Below are positions 14,819 through 22,566 of a DNA stretch of 32,482 bases, piece after piece (the first letter of the stretch is position 1; every line of letters begins with the position of its first letter). The notes below the pieces were generated by a model, which made no database searches, had not been told where the DNA came from, and saw nothing but the letters and a program-made list of their open reading frames with translations. The DNA lies in assembly GCA_021797795.1 (NCBI GenBank), contig JAJZZB010000001.1:74775-107256 (forward strand), in the 5' to 3' direction. Made by a program: the position numbers and the translations under genes. This DNA comes from Actinomycetes bacterium. GTDB lineage: Bacteria; Actinomycetota; Acidimicrobiia; Acidimicrobiales; Bog-793.

Positions 14819-15982
14819 TCACGGGTAGGGCCTCGAGACACCGCAGTTGCCGGTGTCGCCGGTGGCGGGCAGCGCCACGGCGGCACTCGTGAGGACCGTC
14901 GCCACCCCCGTGCGCTCCCCGGCGTCCCGCACGTTCGACAAGGTGGCGGGCCGGTGGCGCACCGACAGCGACATCTCGAGGAACTTCGTCGTGACGCGTC
15001 GCACGACTGGGAACCACGGAAGCGCACCGTCGTAGGGCCCGAGATGGGTGGCACCGTCCAGCACCAGGAAGAGGTGGTGGGCGGCCCCGGGTGCGACGGC
15101 GTCGTACAGCGTCGTCGCGTCCTGGGTCGAGTTGCAGTAGTCGGTCGTGCTCTCGGTCGAGAGCACGGAGAGCGCGGGGGAGGCGGCCTGGTACCCAACG
15201 CCGTCACCGATCTCGGCACCCGACAGCAAAAGGGCGGCGCGCGGGCGGACCGGGAGGCTCGCCCGGACGGCCGCGAAGCTGTCGGCGAACAGCAACGCTC
15301 CGACGACGTTGGCACCGTCGGACTGCCCGGCCAAGGCCACCTTCGAGGTGTCGAGGAGGCCGTTCAGAAACGATCCTCTGCGGCGAGCGAGCGGGACGAG
15401 CTCGCGTACCACCACGGCGAGGTCCTCGGGCTCGTTCCAGACGTCTGCCTCGGGCGCGTCACCTCGTCCCTGAGCGACCCAGGCGTAGTAGTTGTCGACG
15501 GGGAAGAGCGGCGCCACGACGACGAAGCCCGCCCGAACCCAGCTGTCGAGCAGCGGCTCGTAGGTGTGAGGCGTGACGGCGAAGCCGTGGGCGAAGATCA
15601 CGACGGGGAACGGCCCGAAGTCGGTGGCGGGCGGTGCTCCCTGAAGCACGCCGTTCCCGGGCTCGAGGGTGGGGTAGCGGATCGTCGTGCGGAGCACCCG
15701 CCTCGGCGAGAGGACCCTAGGCGGACTAACGGCGTAGTCGAGCGTCGGTCTCGACGGGTCGACGAAGGTGACGGTCCGTATGCCCACTCCGAAGGCCGAC
15801 GGGTAGTGCGGTCTCGTCGACGCAACGGTCGCCGGCACCGCCGTGGTCGGCGCCGCCACCGGCGGGCTGGTTGTGGGGGTCGTCGTCGGGGGCAGCCGAT
15901 CGGCGACAGGGGCGGCGCAGGCCGCCAACAGGAGGCAAGCACAGACGACAACGCCCCCCAGCCGCCCCCCACCACTGCTCAC
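14819..15982 (-). CDS. Alpha/beta-hydrolase lipoprotein
   Basis: Secreted, lipid-anchored hydrolase of 387 residues. The N-terminus has a signal sequence and lipobox LLLAAC (Cys22), then a Pro/Thr linker to about residue 57. The hydrolase domain has an oxyanion-type FAHGFAV (about 130-136), the nucleophile Ser221 in AGQSDG, and His313 in DGATHLGPY; Asp281 is a possible acid. The arrangement resembles chlorophyllase/platelet-activating-factor acetylhydrolase-like esterases, so it may cleave an ester or short acyl group at the cell surface; the substrate is unknown. It begins with a GTG directly after a short inverted repeat and converges on the YHS permease with a 67-nt gap. Confidence 0.87.
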   Translation of the reverse strand: MSSGGGRLGGVVVCACLLLAACAAPVADRLPPTTTPTTSPPVAAPTTAVPATVASTRPHYPSAFGVGIRTVTFVDPSRPTLDYAVSPPRVLSPRRVLRTTIRYPTLEPGNGVLQGAPPATDFGPFPVVIFAHGFAVTPHTYEPLLDSWVRAGFVVVAPLFPVDNYYAWVAQGRGDAPEADVWNEPEDLAVVVRELVPLARRRGSFLNGLLDTSKVALAGQSDGANVVGALLFADSFAAVRASLPVRPRAALLLSGAEIGDGVGYQAASPALSVLSTESTTDYCNSTQDATTLYDAVAPGAAHHLFLVLDGATHLGPYDGALPWFPVVRRVTTKFLEMSLSVRHRPATLSNVRDAGERTGVATVLTSAAVALPATGDTGNCGVSRPYP

Positions 15983-15996
15983 GGCACCATTGTGCC
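15983..15996. repeat. Inverted repeat touching the lipoprotein start codon
   Basis: GGCAC-CATT-GTGCC has perfect 5-bp arms. On the minus strand it ends at the base before the GTG start of the lipoprotein gene, where the ribosome binding site should be; a hairpin there could limit initiation. It may equally be an operator for the divergent pair. Confidence 0.3.
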
Positions 15997-16042
15997 AGCG
16001 CCCGGGCGGGCCTGCTCCAAGGAGTGACCGACACGGCCTGCG

Positions 16043-16053
16043 GGGATCATCCC
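16043..16053. repeat. Short inverted repeat upstream of the YihY/BrkB gene
   Basis: GGGAT-C-ATCCC is perfect and lies 30 nt before the GTG start at 16083. Operator function is only a guess from position. Confidence 0.25.
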
Positions 16054-16082
16054 TGCATGAGGCTCCCGTCCCGAGGGGTCAG

Positions 16083-17264
16083 GTGAACCCGATCGAGCGA
16101 CGGATCCGCCGCGTCGACGCGTTCCAGCAACGGCACACGGCAAGCGCGTTCATCTTCGGCGTCGTGAAGAAGTTCGGGGACGACAACGGCGGCTCCCTCG
16201 TCGCCAACCTGGCGCACTCGGCCTTCGGGACGGTCTTTCCCCTCCTGCTCCTCCTCGTCACCATCCTCGGACTCGTGCTCGGCAGCCATCCGGGGCTCCG
16301 CCACGACGTCGTCGACTCCGCCGTCCGGCAATTCCCGATCATCGGCAACAACCTCGCGAAGAACATCTCGACGCTGCATCGTCACAGCGCCATCGGGCTG
16401 GCGGTCGGCATCGTCGGCCTCCTGTGGGGCTCGCTCGGGCTCGCCCAGAGCGGCGTCTTCACGATGGAGCAGGTCTGGAACCTGCCCGGCCCGCAGCGTC
16501 CGAACTACGTCACGCGGCTCGGGCGGAGCCTCGTCTTCCTCGCCATCCTCGCCGTCGGGACCCTCGTCGGAACCTTCCTCGCCGGCGTCGTGCCGGCCGT
16601 CAAGGGAGCGACGGCGTTGGCGGTGGTCGGAGCCGCCGCCTCGGCCACGACCAACACCGGCCAGTACCTGCTTTCCTTCCGGGTGCTCACTCCGAAGGCG
16701 GTGCCGACCAGAGCGCTCGTGGCCGGCTCGATCGTGGGTGGGATCGGCTGGACGGTCCTTCAGGCCCTCGGCGGCTTCGTCGTCGGCCACTTCCTGCGCA
16801 ACGACAGCGCCGTCTACGGGATGTTCGCCATCGTCCTCGGCCTCTTCGCCTGGATCTACTTCCTCTGCGAGCTCACGGTGTACGCGGCCGAGCTGAACGT
16901 CGTCCTCGCCGGGCGCCTGTGGCCGAGAGCCATCGTCCAGCCGCCGCTCACCGAGGCAGACCAGCGCTCCATGGCCGCCCAGGCACGCCAGAACCGCCGA
17001 CGACCGGAGCAGCACGTCGAGGTGAGCTTCAGCCGCCGGACGCTCAGCGAGGACGAGTTCCTCGCGCTCGACGAGCACCAGCAACGGCAGCTGAGCGAGT
17101 TCGGTCCGGGCGAGGACGAGTCGCCCTTTGCTCCCTCCCCCTTCGAACCGGACCGCGGGAGGCCGGGAGGGTCCTCAGGCGTCTCGCCGGTTGAGCAGCA
17201 CGGCACCGACGACGAGGGCGGCGAGCGTGTAGCCGCAGAGGACCGCGAACCCGACCCACGGTGA
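16083..17264 (+). CDS. YihY/BrkB family membrane protein
   Basis: Multi-spanning inner-membrane protein of 393 residues. The family pattern is clear: an N-terminal helix before AHSAFGTVFPLLLLLVTILG, a region around GLLWGSLGLAQSGVFTMEQV, and late helices including GLFAWIYFLCELTVYAAELN. About six transmembrane helices are expected, with a hydrophilic C-terminal tail from about residue 285. The biochemical activity of this family is not settled; annotations as ribonuclease BN are outdated. I start at the GTG at 16083 because GAGGGG lies a few bases upstream; the frame is open further left but lacks protein character. The last 90 nt run antisense through the end of the ABC permease gene. Confidence 0.87.
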   Translation: MNPIERRIRRVDAFQQRHTASAFIFGVVKKFGDDNGGSLVANLAHSAFGTVFPLLLLLVTILGLVLGSHPGLRHDVVDSAVRQFPIIGNNLAKNISTLHRHSAIGLAVGIVGLLWGSLGLAQSGVFTMEQVWNLPGPQRPNYVTRLGRSLVFLAILAVGTLVGTFLAGVVPAVKGATALAVVGAAASATTNTGQYLLSFRVLTPKAVPTRALVAGSIVGGIGWTVLQALGGFVVGHFLRNDSAVYGMFAIVLGLFAWIYFLCELTVYAAELNVVLAGRLWPRAIVQPPLTEADQRSMAAQARQNRRRPEQHVEVSFSRRTLSEDEFLALDEHQQRQLSEFGPGEDESPFAPSPFEPDRGRPGGSSGVSPVEQHGTDDEGGERVAAEDREPDPR

Positions 17265-18035
17265 GAGGAGGCTGCCGCCTCCGAAGGCGCCCCCGCCGAG
17301 CCGCGTCGTGGCCATGTGCTCCGCGATGACGAGCGGCATGTAGCGCAGGACCGCCTGCTGGAACGAGGTCGGGAAGGCCTGGATGATGAGCGGCAGGACG
17401 AGCAGGAGCCCGACGTAGGTGGCGAGGGCGCCGGCGGTGTGGCGGATGATGGCGGCGAGCCCGAGAGCGAACAGGCCCATCACCGTCAGGACGAGCCCGG
17501 CTCCGGCGACGGCACGCAGCACGCCGGGCTGGCCGAGCGTGGCATAGGGGGTGGTCCCCTTCAACAGCTGCTGGCCGAGCTCGAAGGCGGCGAAGGTCAA
17601 GACCTCGCTCGTGACGAGCGCCACCAGACCGAACACGACGGTCTTGCAGACGAGCACGAGAGTGCGGTGGGGGGCAGCCGCGAAGGTCGCCCGGATGGTG
17701 CCGCTCGAGAACTCGGCGCTCATGGCGAGCACCCCGAGCACGCCTATGGCGATCTGGCCGAGGAAGAGCCCCGCGAGACTGCGCTGGGTGGGGTCGAAGC
17801 CGAACCGCTCCGCGGGGCCGCCCCCGTTCCAGTGGGCGGCCGTGACGGCGGTCGCGACGGCGCCGATTCCGACGACGGCGAGCACGGTCACGACGAGGGT
17901 CCAGACGGTGGAGCGGACCGAGCGCAGCTTGGTCCACTCCGCCCGGAGCAGGCCGGCAGGGCCGTAGCGACCGGGGGGGACGGGCCGATCGACGGAGAAG
18001 TCCTTCGAGGGCAACCCGGCTGAGACGGTGCTCAT
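17175..18035 (-). CDS. ABC-2 type transporter permease
   Basis: Membrane subunit of an ABC exporter, 286 residues. A hydrophilic N-terminus leads to LLRAEWTKLRSVRSTVWTL, the typical start of actinobacterial ABC-2 permeases, followed by six hydrophobic segments and a loop AEFSSGTIRATFAAAPHR that matches the coupling-helix region. It ends LLNRRDA, a common C-terminus in this family. Its ATG overlaps the stop of the ATPase gene by 4 nt (ATGA), so they are translated together. The cargo is unknown; such pairs often export antibiotics, lipids or peptides. Confidence 0.9.
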   Translation of the reverse strand: MSTVSAGLPSKDFSVDRPVPPGRYGPAGLLRAEWTKLRSVRSTVWTLVVTVLAVVGIGAVATAVTAAHWNGGGPAERFGFDPTQRSLAGLFLGQIAIGVLGVLAMSAEFSSGTIRATFAAAPHRTLVLVCKTVVFGLVALVTSEVLTFAAFELGQQLLKGTTPYATLGQPGVLRAVAGAGLVLTVMGLFALGLAAIIRHTAGALATYVGLLLVLPLIIQAFPTSFQQAVLRYMPLVIAEHMATTRLGGGAFGGGSLLSPWVGFAVLCGYTLAALVVGAVLLNRRDA

Positions 18036-18970
18036 CTCGGTGCTCCCGCCACGGGCGCCCTGCCGTCCCGGTCGACCCGGAATTCGACGCTGTCCTTGGT
18101 GAGCTCCATGAACGCCTCCTCGAGGGTTCCGGCCTGGGGCGAGAGCTCATGGAGCGCGACCCCGGCGGAGAGGGCGAGCTCGCCGATCTCGGAGGCCGAC
18201 AGGCCTGTCACCTCGAGCGTGCCGTCGCCGCCGGCCTCGATGCGGGCGCCCTCGCGGGCGAGCACGGCCTGGAGCTGCTCGGCACCCGGCGTTCGCACGC
18301 GCACCAGGCCGCCCGAGCTCCGGGCGAGGAGCTCCCCGACCGGCTGCTCGGCGATGAGCCGGCCCTTGCCGATGACGACCACGTGGTCGGCCGTGACGGC
18401 CATCTCGCTCATGAGGTGGCTCGAGACGAGCACCGTCCGGCCCTCGGCCGCCAGGCTCTTCAGCAGCATGCGGACCCAGCGGATGCCCTCGGGGTCGAGC
18501 CCGTTGACGGGCTCGTCGAAAAGGAGGACCGCCGGGTCACCGAGCATGGCGGCCGCGATGCCGAGTCGCTGGCCCATACCGAGCGAGAAGGTCCCGGCAC
18601 GCCGGCGCGCCACCGAGGTGAGGCCGACGAGCTCCAGCACCTCGTCGACGCGCGAGCGCGGGATGTCGTTCGTCTGGGCGAGCGAGAGCAGGTGCATGTA
18701 GGCGCTCCGGCCGGGATGGACCGATCTCGCCTCGAGCAGGGCGCCAACCTCCCTGAGCGGCCAGGGCAGGTCGTGGTAGGTCCGGCCGTTGACCGTCACC
18801 CGGCCGCTGTCGGGGCGGTCGAGACCGAGAATGAGGCGCATGGTCGTCGACTTGCCGGCGCCGTTCGGTCCGAGGAAGCCTGTGACACGCCCGGGACGCA
18901 CCTCGAAGGAGAGGTGGTCGACCGCCAGGGCCTCGCCGTAGCGCTTTGTGAGGTCGCGGGCCTCGATCAC
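18032..18970 (-). CDS. ABC transporter ATP-binding protein
   Basis: ATPase subunit of the exporter, 312 residues. Walker A is GPNGAGKST, the signature is FSLGMGQRLGIA, Walker B with catalytic Glu is VLLFDEPVNGLD, and the H-loop is SSHLMSE. The C-terminal 90 residues form the extra domain seen in bacitracin/multidrug-type ATPases. It starts at a GTG with a GGGG-containing stretch upstream. With the permease it forms a two-gene unit, probably working as a dimer with two permeases. Confidence 0.94.
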   Translation of the reverse strand: MIEARDLTKRYGEALAVDHLSFEVRPGRVTGFLGPNGAGKSTTMRLILGLDRPDSGRVTVNGRTYHDLPWPLREVGALLEARSVHPGRSAYMHLLSLAQTNDIPRSRVDEVLELVGLTSVARRRAGTFSLGMGQRLGIAAAMLGDPAVLLFDEPVNGLDPEGIRWVRMLLKSLAAEGRTVLVSSHLMSEMAVTADHVVVIGKGRLIAEQPVGELLARSSGGLVRVRTPGAEQLQAVLAREGARIEAGGDGTLEVTGLSASEIGELALSAGVALHELSPQAGTLEEAFMELTKDSVEFRVDRDGRAPVAGAPR

Positions 18971-19082
18971 GAGCCGCCCCGTTCCCGGACCTCGCCGGGC
19001 CTGGCGTCAGTGCCTCGCGTCATCGCGTCCCTGTCACCTCGATCCTTGGCGTCATCGGGCCCACGCCCATCTCCGACGCTAC

Positions 19083-19109
19083 CCGCGGTGCCGAGCCGGG
19101 CGACCGCGG
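19083..19109 (-). terminator. Hairpin after the peroxiredoxin-sedolisin operon
   Basis: CCGCGGT and ACCGCGG are perfect 7-bp arms around a 13-nt loop. The hairpin begins 12 nt beyond the sedolisin stop on the minus strand. No T-tract is present. Confidence 0.5.
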
Positions 19110-19120
19110 CCCCCGATCGG

Positions 19121-20689
19121 TTACGACAGCGCGCCGGCCAGGACGGCGGCATCCGGTGAGCCGAGACCCGTGCAGGCGTCCCAGCCCTTGCGCGCGCTGT
19201 AGGCGCCGTTGTTGCCCTGCGTCACGTCATGGAAGGCACCGCCCGGCAGCTGCCCGTAGAGCAGCGGGTTGACGAAGCCGACGCCTCGCCCGAGACGGGC
19301 GGCCGCGACGGCCACCAGCGCCGACCAGAGCGGAGCCACAGCGCTCGTTCCGCCGACGACGCTCTCCGCGCCGTCCACGAGAATCCGGTAGCCGGTATCC
19401 GGGTCGGCGTTCCCGGCGACGTCCGGAACACCACGCCCGCTTCCGCCCCCCGGGTTCGCCGACGGCGGCACGCCCGCCCGGTCCTGCCAGGACGGCAACG
19501 GGAAGGCGGCGCTGACGCCGCCTCCGGTCGCTCCCCCGGTCGGCAGGTCGTTCCAGACGACCTCGGAGGAGATGGCGGCACCGCTGGCGACCAGCCTCGT
19601 ACCGCCACACGCGAGCACGTGCGGGCTGGCGGCCGGGTAGTCGACGTGGGCGAGGCCGTCGTTCACACCATCGGAGGACCCACCGTCGCCCGCCGCGACG
19701 CAGACCGTGATGCCGGCGAGCGCGGCGTCGGCGAGGACCGACTCGAAGGCCGCCCTGGCGGAGGCGGTGTAGGACTCCTCTGGACCCCCCCAAGAGATCG
19801 AGATGACGGCGGGAGCCCGGAGGGTGTCGTGCACGGCGGCCGAGATGGCGTCGACGAAACCCTGGTCGGTGTTGGGGGCGAAGTAGACCGCCAGGCGGGC
19901 GCCGTTGGCGAGCGATCCGGCGACCTCGAGATCGAGCATCACCTCGCCGTCAGGACCGGCGGCGTTCCCGGTCGGGGCGTTGGCACCTCCGTCGACACCG
20001 ACGGCCTCGACCGCCGGAGCCGCGAGGCCGAGCCCGGCGAAGTAGGTGGCGAGGTCGTTCGCGTCGTAGCCGCCGCCGAGCTCGATGAAGGCGATCGTGG
20101 TCCCGGCCCCGGCCCCGTTCGGAGGCGGGTACGAGTAGGCGGCACCGACCTCGGGCGGGCTGTAGGTCATGAGCGGGGCGGCCGACGGCCTGAACCTCGG
20201 CATCGCCTGGGGCCGGTCGTCGAGGCCGAGCACGGCGACGACCACCGGCGCCAGCTCGCCCGGAAGGCGCACCGGCCCTGCGTGGCCCCTGTAGGCGCCC
20301 TCGGGATGCCGGAAGCGCTCGAGGTTCACCTGGAAGGCCGCCCCGACGGTCGCCGCCCGGCCGGCGAGGACGAGGCGGCGGCCGGCGCGGTCGACCTCGA
20401 CCACCTCGAGCCCGTGCCCGGCGGCGAAGTCCTGGACCGCCGCCAGGTCCTCGGCCGTCGCTCCCCGCTCGTCGGCGAGCTCCTCGCGAGTGAGGTGCCG
20501 CCGCTCACCGACCGGTTCGCCGCCGAGGGTCTCGAGGCGCTCGGACGTCGGGAAGGACGGTGGCGGCCGCAGCACGACGGTGACCACCACCCGCTCTTCG
20601 GCCCCCACCGGCCCGGCGGGGACGGCGCCCTCCAGTGGACGGCGCTCGCTGCCCGCAAGAGCGACGGACGCACCCGCTGGATCGGTCAC
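19121..20689 (-). CDS. S53 family peptidase (kumamolisin-like)
   Basis: Second sedolisin, 522 residues, with complete catalytic residues: Glu249 and Asp253 in EVMLDLEVAG, Trp300 in ISWGGPEES, the oxyanion Asp335 in AAGDGGSSDG and Ser449 in GGTSAVAP. The C-terminal calcium loop reads FHDVTQGNNG with GWDACTGLGSP. The propeptide occupies about residues 35-165 (HLTREELADERGATAED). Unlike the enzyme at 7155-8933 it has no signal peptide, as also reported for some kumamolisin-type precursors, so its export route is unclear. Its GTG start is one base after the stop of the peroxiredoxin gene, so the two are translated together. Confidence 0.92.
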   Translation of the reverse strand: MTDPAGASVALAGSERRPLEGAVPAGPVGAEERVVVTVVLRPPPSFPTSERLETLGGEPVGERRHLTREELADERGATAEDLAAVQDFAAGHGLEVVEVDRAGRRLVLAGRAATVGAAFQVNLERFRHPEGAYRGHAGPVRLPGELAPVVVAVLGLDDRPQAMPRFRPSAAPLMTYSPPEVGAAYSYPPPNGAGAGTTIAFIELGGGYDANDLATYFAGLGLAAPAVEAVGVDGGANAPTGNAAGPDGEVMLDLEVAGSLANGARLAVYFAPNTDQGFVDAISAAVHDTLRAPAVISISWGGPEESYTASARAAFESVLADAALAGITVCVAAGDGGSSDGVNDGLAHVDYPAASPHVLACGGTRLVASGAAISSEVVWNDLPTGGATGGGVSAAFPLPSWQDRAGVPPSANPGGGSGRGVPDVAGNADPDTGYRILVDGAESVVGGTSAVAPLWSALVAVAAARLGRGVGFVNPLLYGQLPGGAFHDVTQGNNGAYSARKGWDACTGLGSPDAAVLAGALS

Positions 20690-20690
20690 C

Positions 20691-21173
20691 TCACAGCCTG
20701 GCGAGCATCGACTGGCAGGAGCTCACGTCCACTCCGCCGCCCTGCTCGACCTCGAGGCTCGAGATGACGCCGTCCTCGAGGACGGCCGCGTACCGTCGCG
20801 ATCGGACGCCGAGACCGGCACCGGAGAGGTCGGCATCGAGACCCATCGCCCTCGCGAACTCGGCGTTGCCGTCCGCCAGCATGAGGATCCGGTCCCCGAC
20901 ACCGTGCGAGTCGGCCCACGCCTGCATGACCCACGGGTCGTTGACTGCGATGCAGGCGACGAGGTCCACGCCCTTCTCCCGCAGCTGGTCGTAGTTCTCG
21001 AGGTAGCCGGGAAGGTGGATCTTCGAGCAGCCGGGCGTGAACGCCCCGGGGACCGCGAAGAGGACCACCTTCCCCTTGGTGAGCACCTCCCCGGTCCGCA
21101 CGGGCTGCGGGCCGTCCGGACCCATCGTGCGAACCTCCACGTCGGGGATGCGGCTTCCGGATGCGACGGTCAT
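20691..21173 (-). CDS. Peroxiredoxin, Prx5-like
   Basis: Thiol peroxidase of 160 residues in the Prx5 group. The active-site motif PGAFTPGCS carries the peroxidatic Cys49; RSRRYA near residue 125 supplies the conserved active-site Arg. Cys153 near the C-terminus is placed to act as resolving cysteine. It should reduce H2O2 or alkyl hydroperoxides in the cytoplasm, with an unknown thiol donor. The ribosome binding site is strong (AGGAGAGGGAGG before ATG). It is the first gene of an operon with the sedolisin and is divergent from the SDR gene, sharing a 59-nt promoter region. Confidence 0.92.
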   Translation of the reverse strand: MTVASGSRIPDVEVRTMGPDGPQPVRTGEVLTKGKVVLFAVPGAFTPGCSKIHLPGYLENYDQLREKGVDLVACIAVNDPWVMQAWADSHGVGDRILMLADGNAEFARAMGLDADLSGAGLGVRSRRYAAVLEDGVISSLEVEQGGGVDVSSCQSMLARL

Positions 21174-21232
21174 CGTTCCTCCCTCTCCTTTGTGCCCAGC
21201 GCTGTGACGCTACCGGCGGGTATGTGAGGGGC

Positions 21233-21967
21233 ATGCGGCAGGATCTGAAGGGACGGGTGGCGCTCGTCACCGGCGGCTCCGGGGGCATCGGGAAGGCGCT
21301 CGTCGCCGCCCTGGCTGCAGCCGGCTCGGACGTCGCCGTCGGCTACAGCTCGAACGAGCAGGCGGCTCTCGAGTCGGCCGAGCAGGCGCGCCGCCCCGGC
21401 GTGCGGGCGGTGGCGGTGCAGGCCGACCTCTCCGAGCCCACGGAGGCGGTCGGCATGGTCGAGGACGTCGAGCAGCTGCTCGGCGGGGTCGACCTGTTCG
21501 TCTCCAATGCCGGGCTCGGGGTCCAGGCCGGGATCGAGGAGATCGACGCCGCCCTGTGGCGCGCCACCCAGGCCGTCAACCTCGAGTCCCCCATCCTGCT
21601 CACCCGGCGCCTCACCGGGCCGATGGCCGGGCGGGGCTTCGGCCGGGTGCTCTACGTCTCGTCGACGGCGGCCTTCACCGGTGGCATCGTGGGCCCCCAT
21701 TACGCATCGTCGAAGGCGGGCCTGCAGGGACTCGTCGCCTGGTTCTCGAGCCACCTCGCCGAGCGAGGCGTCACCGTCAATGCCATCGCTCCGGCGCTCG
21801 TCGAGCGGACGGCGATGCTCCCGGCGAGCGAGTCCGACACCGCCCCGACCCCGGTCGGGCGCTACGGCACGCCCGAGGAGGTGGCAGAGCTCGCCCTCGC
21901 CATGCTCGCCAACGGCTACCTCACCGGCAAGGTCGTCCCGTTGGACGGGGGTCTCTACCCCCGCTGA
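21233..21967 (+). CDS. SDR family oxidoreductase
   Basis: Classical short-chain dehydrogenase/reductase of 244 residues. The cofactor-binding TGGSGGIG is at 13-20, NAG at 92-94, Asn116 in VNLES, the catalytic Ser at 143 or 144, and the YxxxK pair as Tyr157 and Lys161 in HYASSK. The C-terminal GYLTGKVVPLDGGLYP is like FabG-type enzymes, but nearby genes do not define a substrate. The ATG at 21233 follows GAGGGGC closely; an upstream in-frame ATG at 21161 would overlap the start of the peroxiredoxin gene and is less likely. Confidence 0.92.
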   Translation: MRQDLKGRVALVTGGSGGIGKALVAALAAAGSDVAVGYSSNEQAALESAEQARRPGVRAVAVQADLSEPTEAVGMVEDVEQLLGGVDLFVSNAGLGVQAGIEEIDAALWRATQAVNLESPILLTRRLTGPMAGRGFGRVLYVSSTAAFTGGIVGPHYASSKAGLQGLVAWFSSHLAERGVTVNAIAPALVERTAMLPASESDTAPTPVGRYGTPEEVAELALAMLANGYLTGKVVPLDGGLYPR

Positions 21968-22300
21968 GGCGCCGGTCGCTGCCCGACGCGGCAGCGAGGG
22001 CCCCGAGAGCGGGTCGCCGTAGCAGGTGGCCACCTGGGGGGCACGGCACCACGCCCCCGGGTCCCAGTCCGATGATGTGCCACCGGCCGAGGAAGAGCGG
22101 AGAGAAGCGGCCGGAGCCGTCACTCGGCACGCAGCGGCCGGCGACGCTGCGGCCGGCCCGCAAGCTACAGCTGGTCCAGCCTGGGCGGGTCGACCCCGAT
22201 CGGGGCCTCGGCCGGCTGGGCGCCGTCGGTGTGGTCCGCTCTTGGCGGATCCACCCTCGAGGCGAGCCCGGGGCGCGTCCGTCGGGATGCCCTGATGACC
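21968..22300. other. Intergenic stretch without a recognisable gene
   Basis: No convincing coding sequence is visible on either strand. It lies where the DNA-binding half of the response regulator encoded in 22301-22566 should be, but I cannot see winged-helix motifs in any frame. It may be debris of that gene. Confidence 0.5.
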
Positions 22301-22566
22301 TCAGTCGTCGGCGCCCGGGTCGAGAGCCCCGATCGTGCAGCTCTCGGTGGTGTCGGCGGAGAGGACGACCGCACATGTCGGTCCGCCCTCTCGAGGGGAG
22401 ACAGACCTCGCCCCCGTCCATGTCGGGCAGCCCGAGACGGGGCACCAACCCAGCCGGGGAGCGGAGCGCTGCCCCGCCCAGACCTGACGCGCCGCTCGCC
22501 AAGGGCGACGTCGTAGCCGAGCGCGATCTTCATCGCACACCTGAGCGCCGGGTCGTCATCGGTCAC
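22301..22566 (-). pseudogene. kdpE: Remnant of a KdpE-type response regulator (receiver domain)
   Basis: Three parts of a receiver domain follow each other on the minus strand in three frames: DDDPALRCAMKIAL then GYDVALGE (from a GTG at 22566), LGLPDMDGGEVC (about 22436-22400), and VVLSADTTESC with GALDPGADD (about 22360-22301), then a TGA. These match the start, the LDLGLPDMDG block and the VVLSA...GADDYVTKPF block of KdpE. The phosphoacceptor segment before LGLPDMDG is lost (it reads VPRLGLPDMDG), as is everything after GADD. The GTG overlaps the stop of the histidine kinase gene, the position expected for kdpE after kdpD. It is therefore a dead gene unless sequencing errors explain the frames. 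Confidence 0.65.

Noticed and set aside
16041-16085. An earlier start for the YihY/BrkB gene, making a 473-codon protein
   Set aside because: The extra 80 residues are Pro/Arg-rich, overlap the divergent lipoprotein gene and precede a good ribosome binding site for the GTG at 16083.
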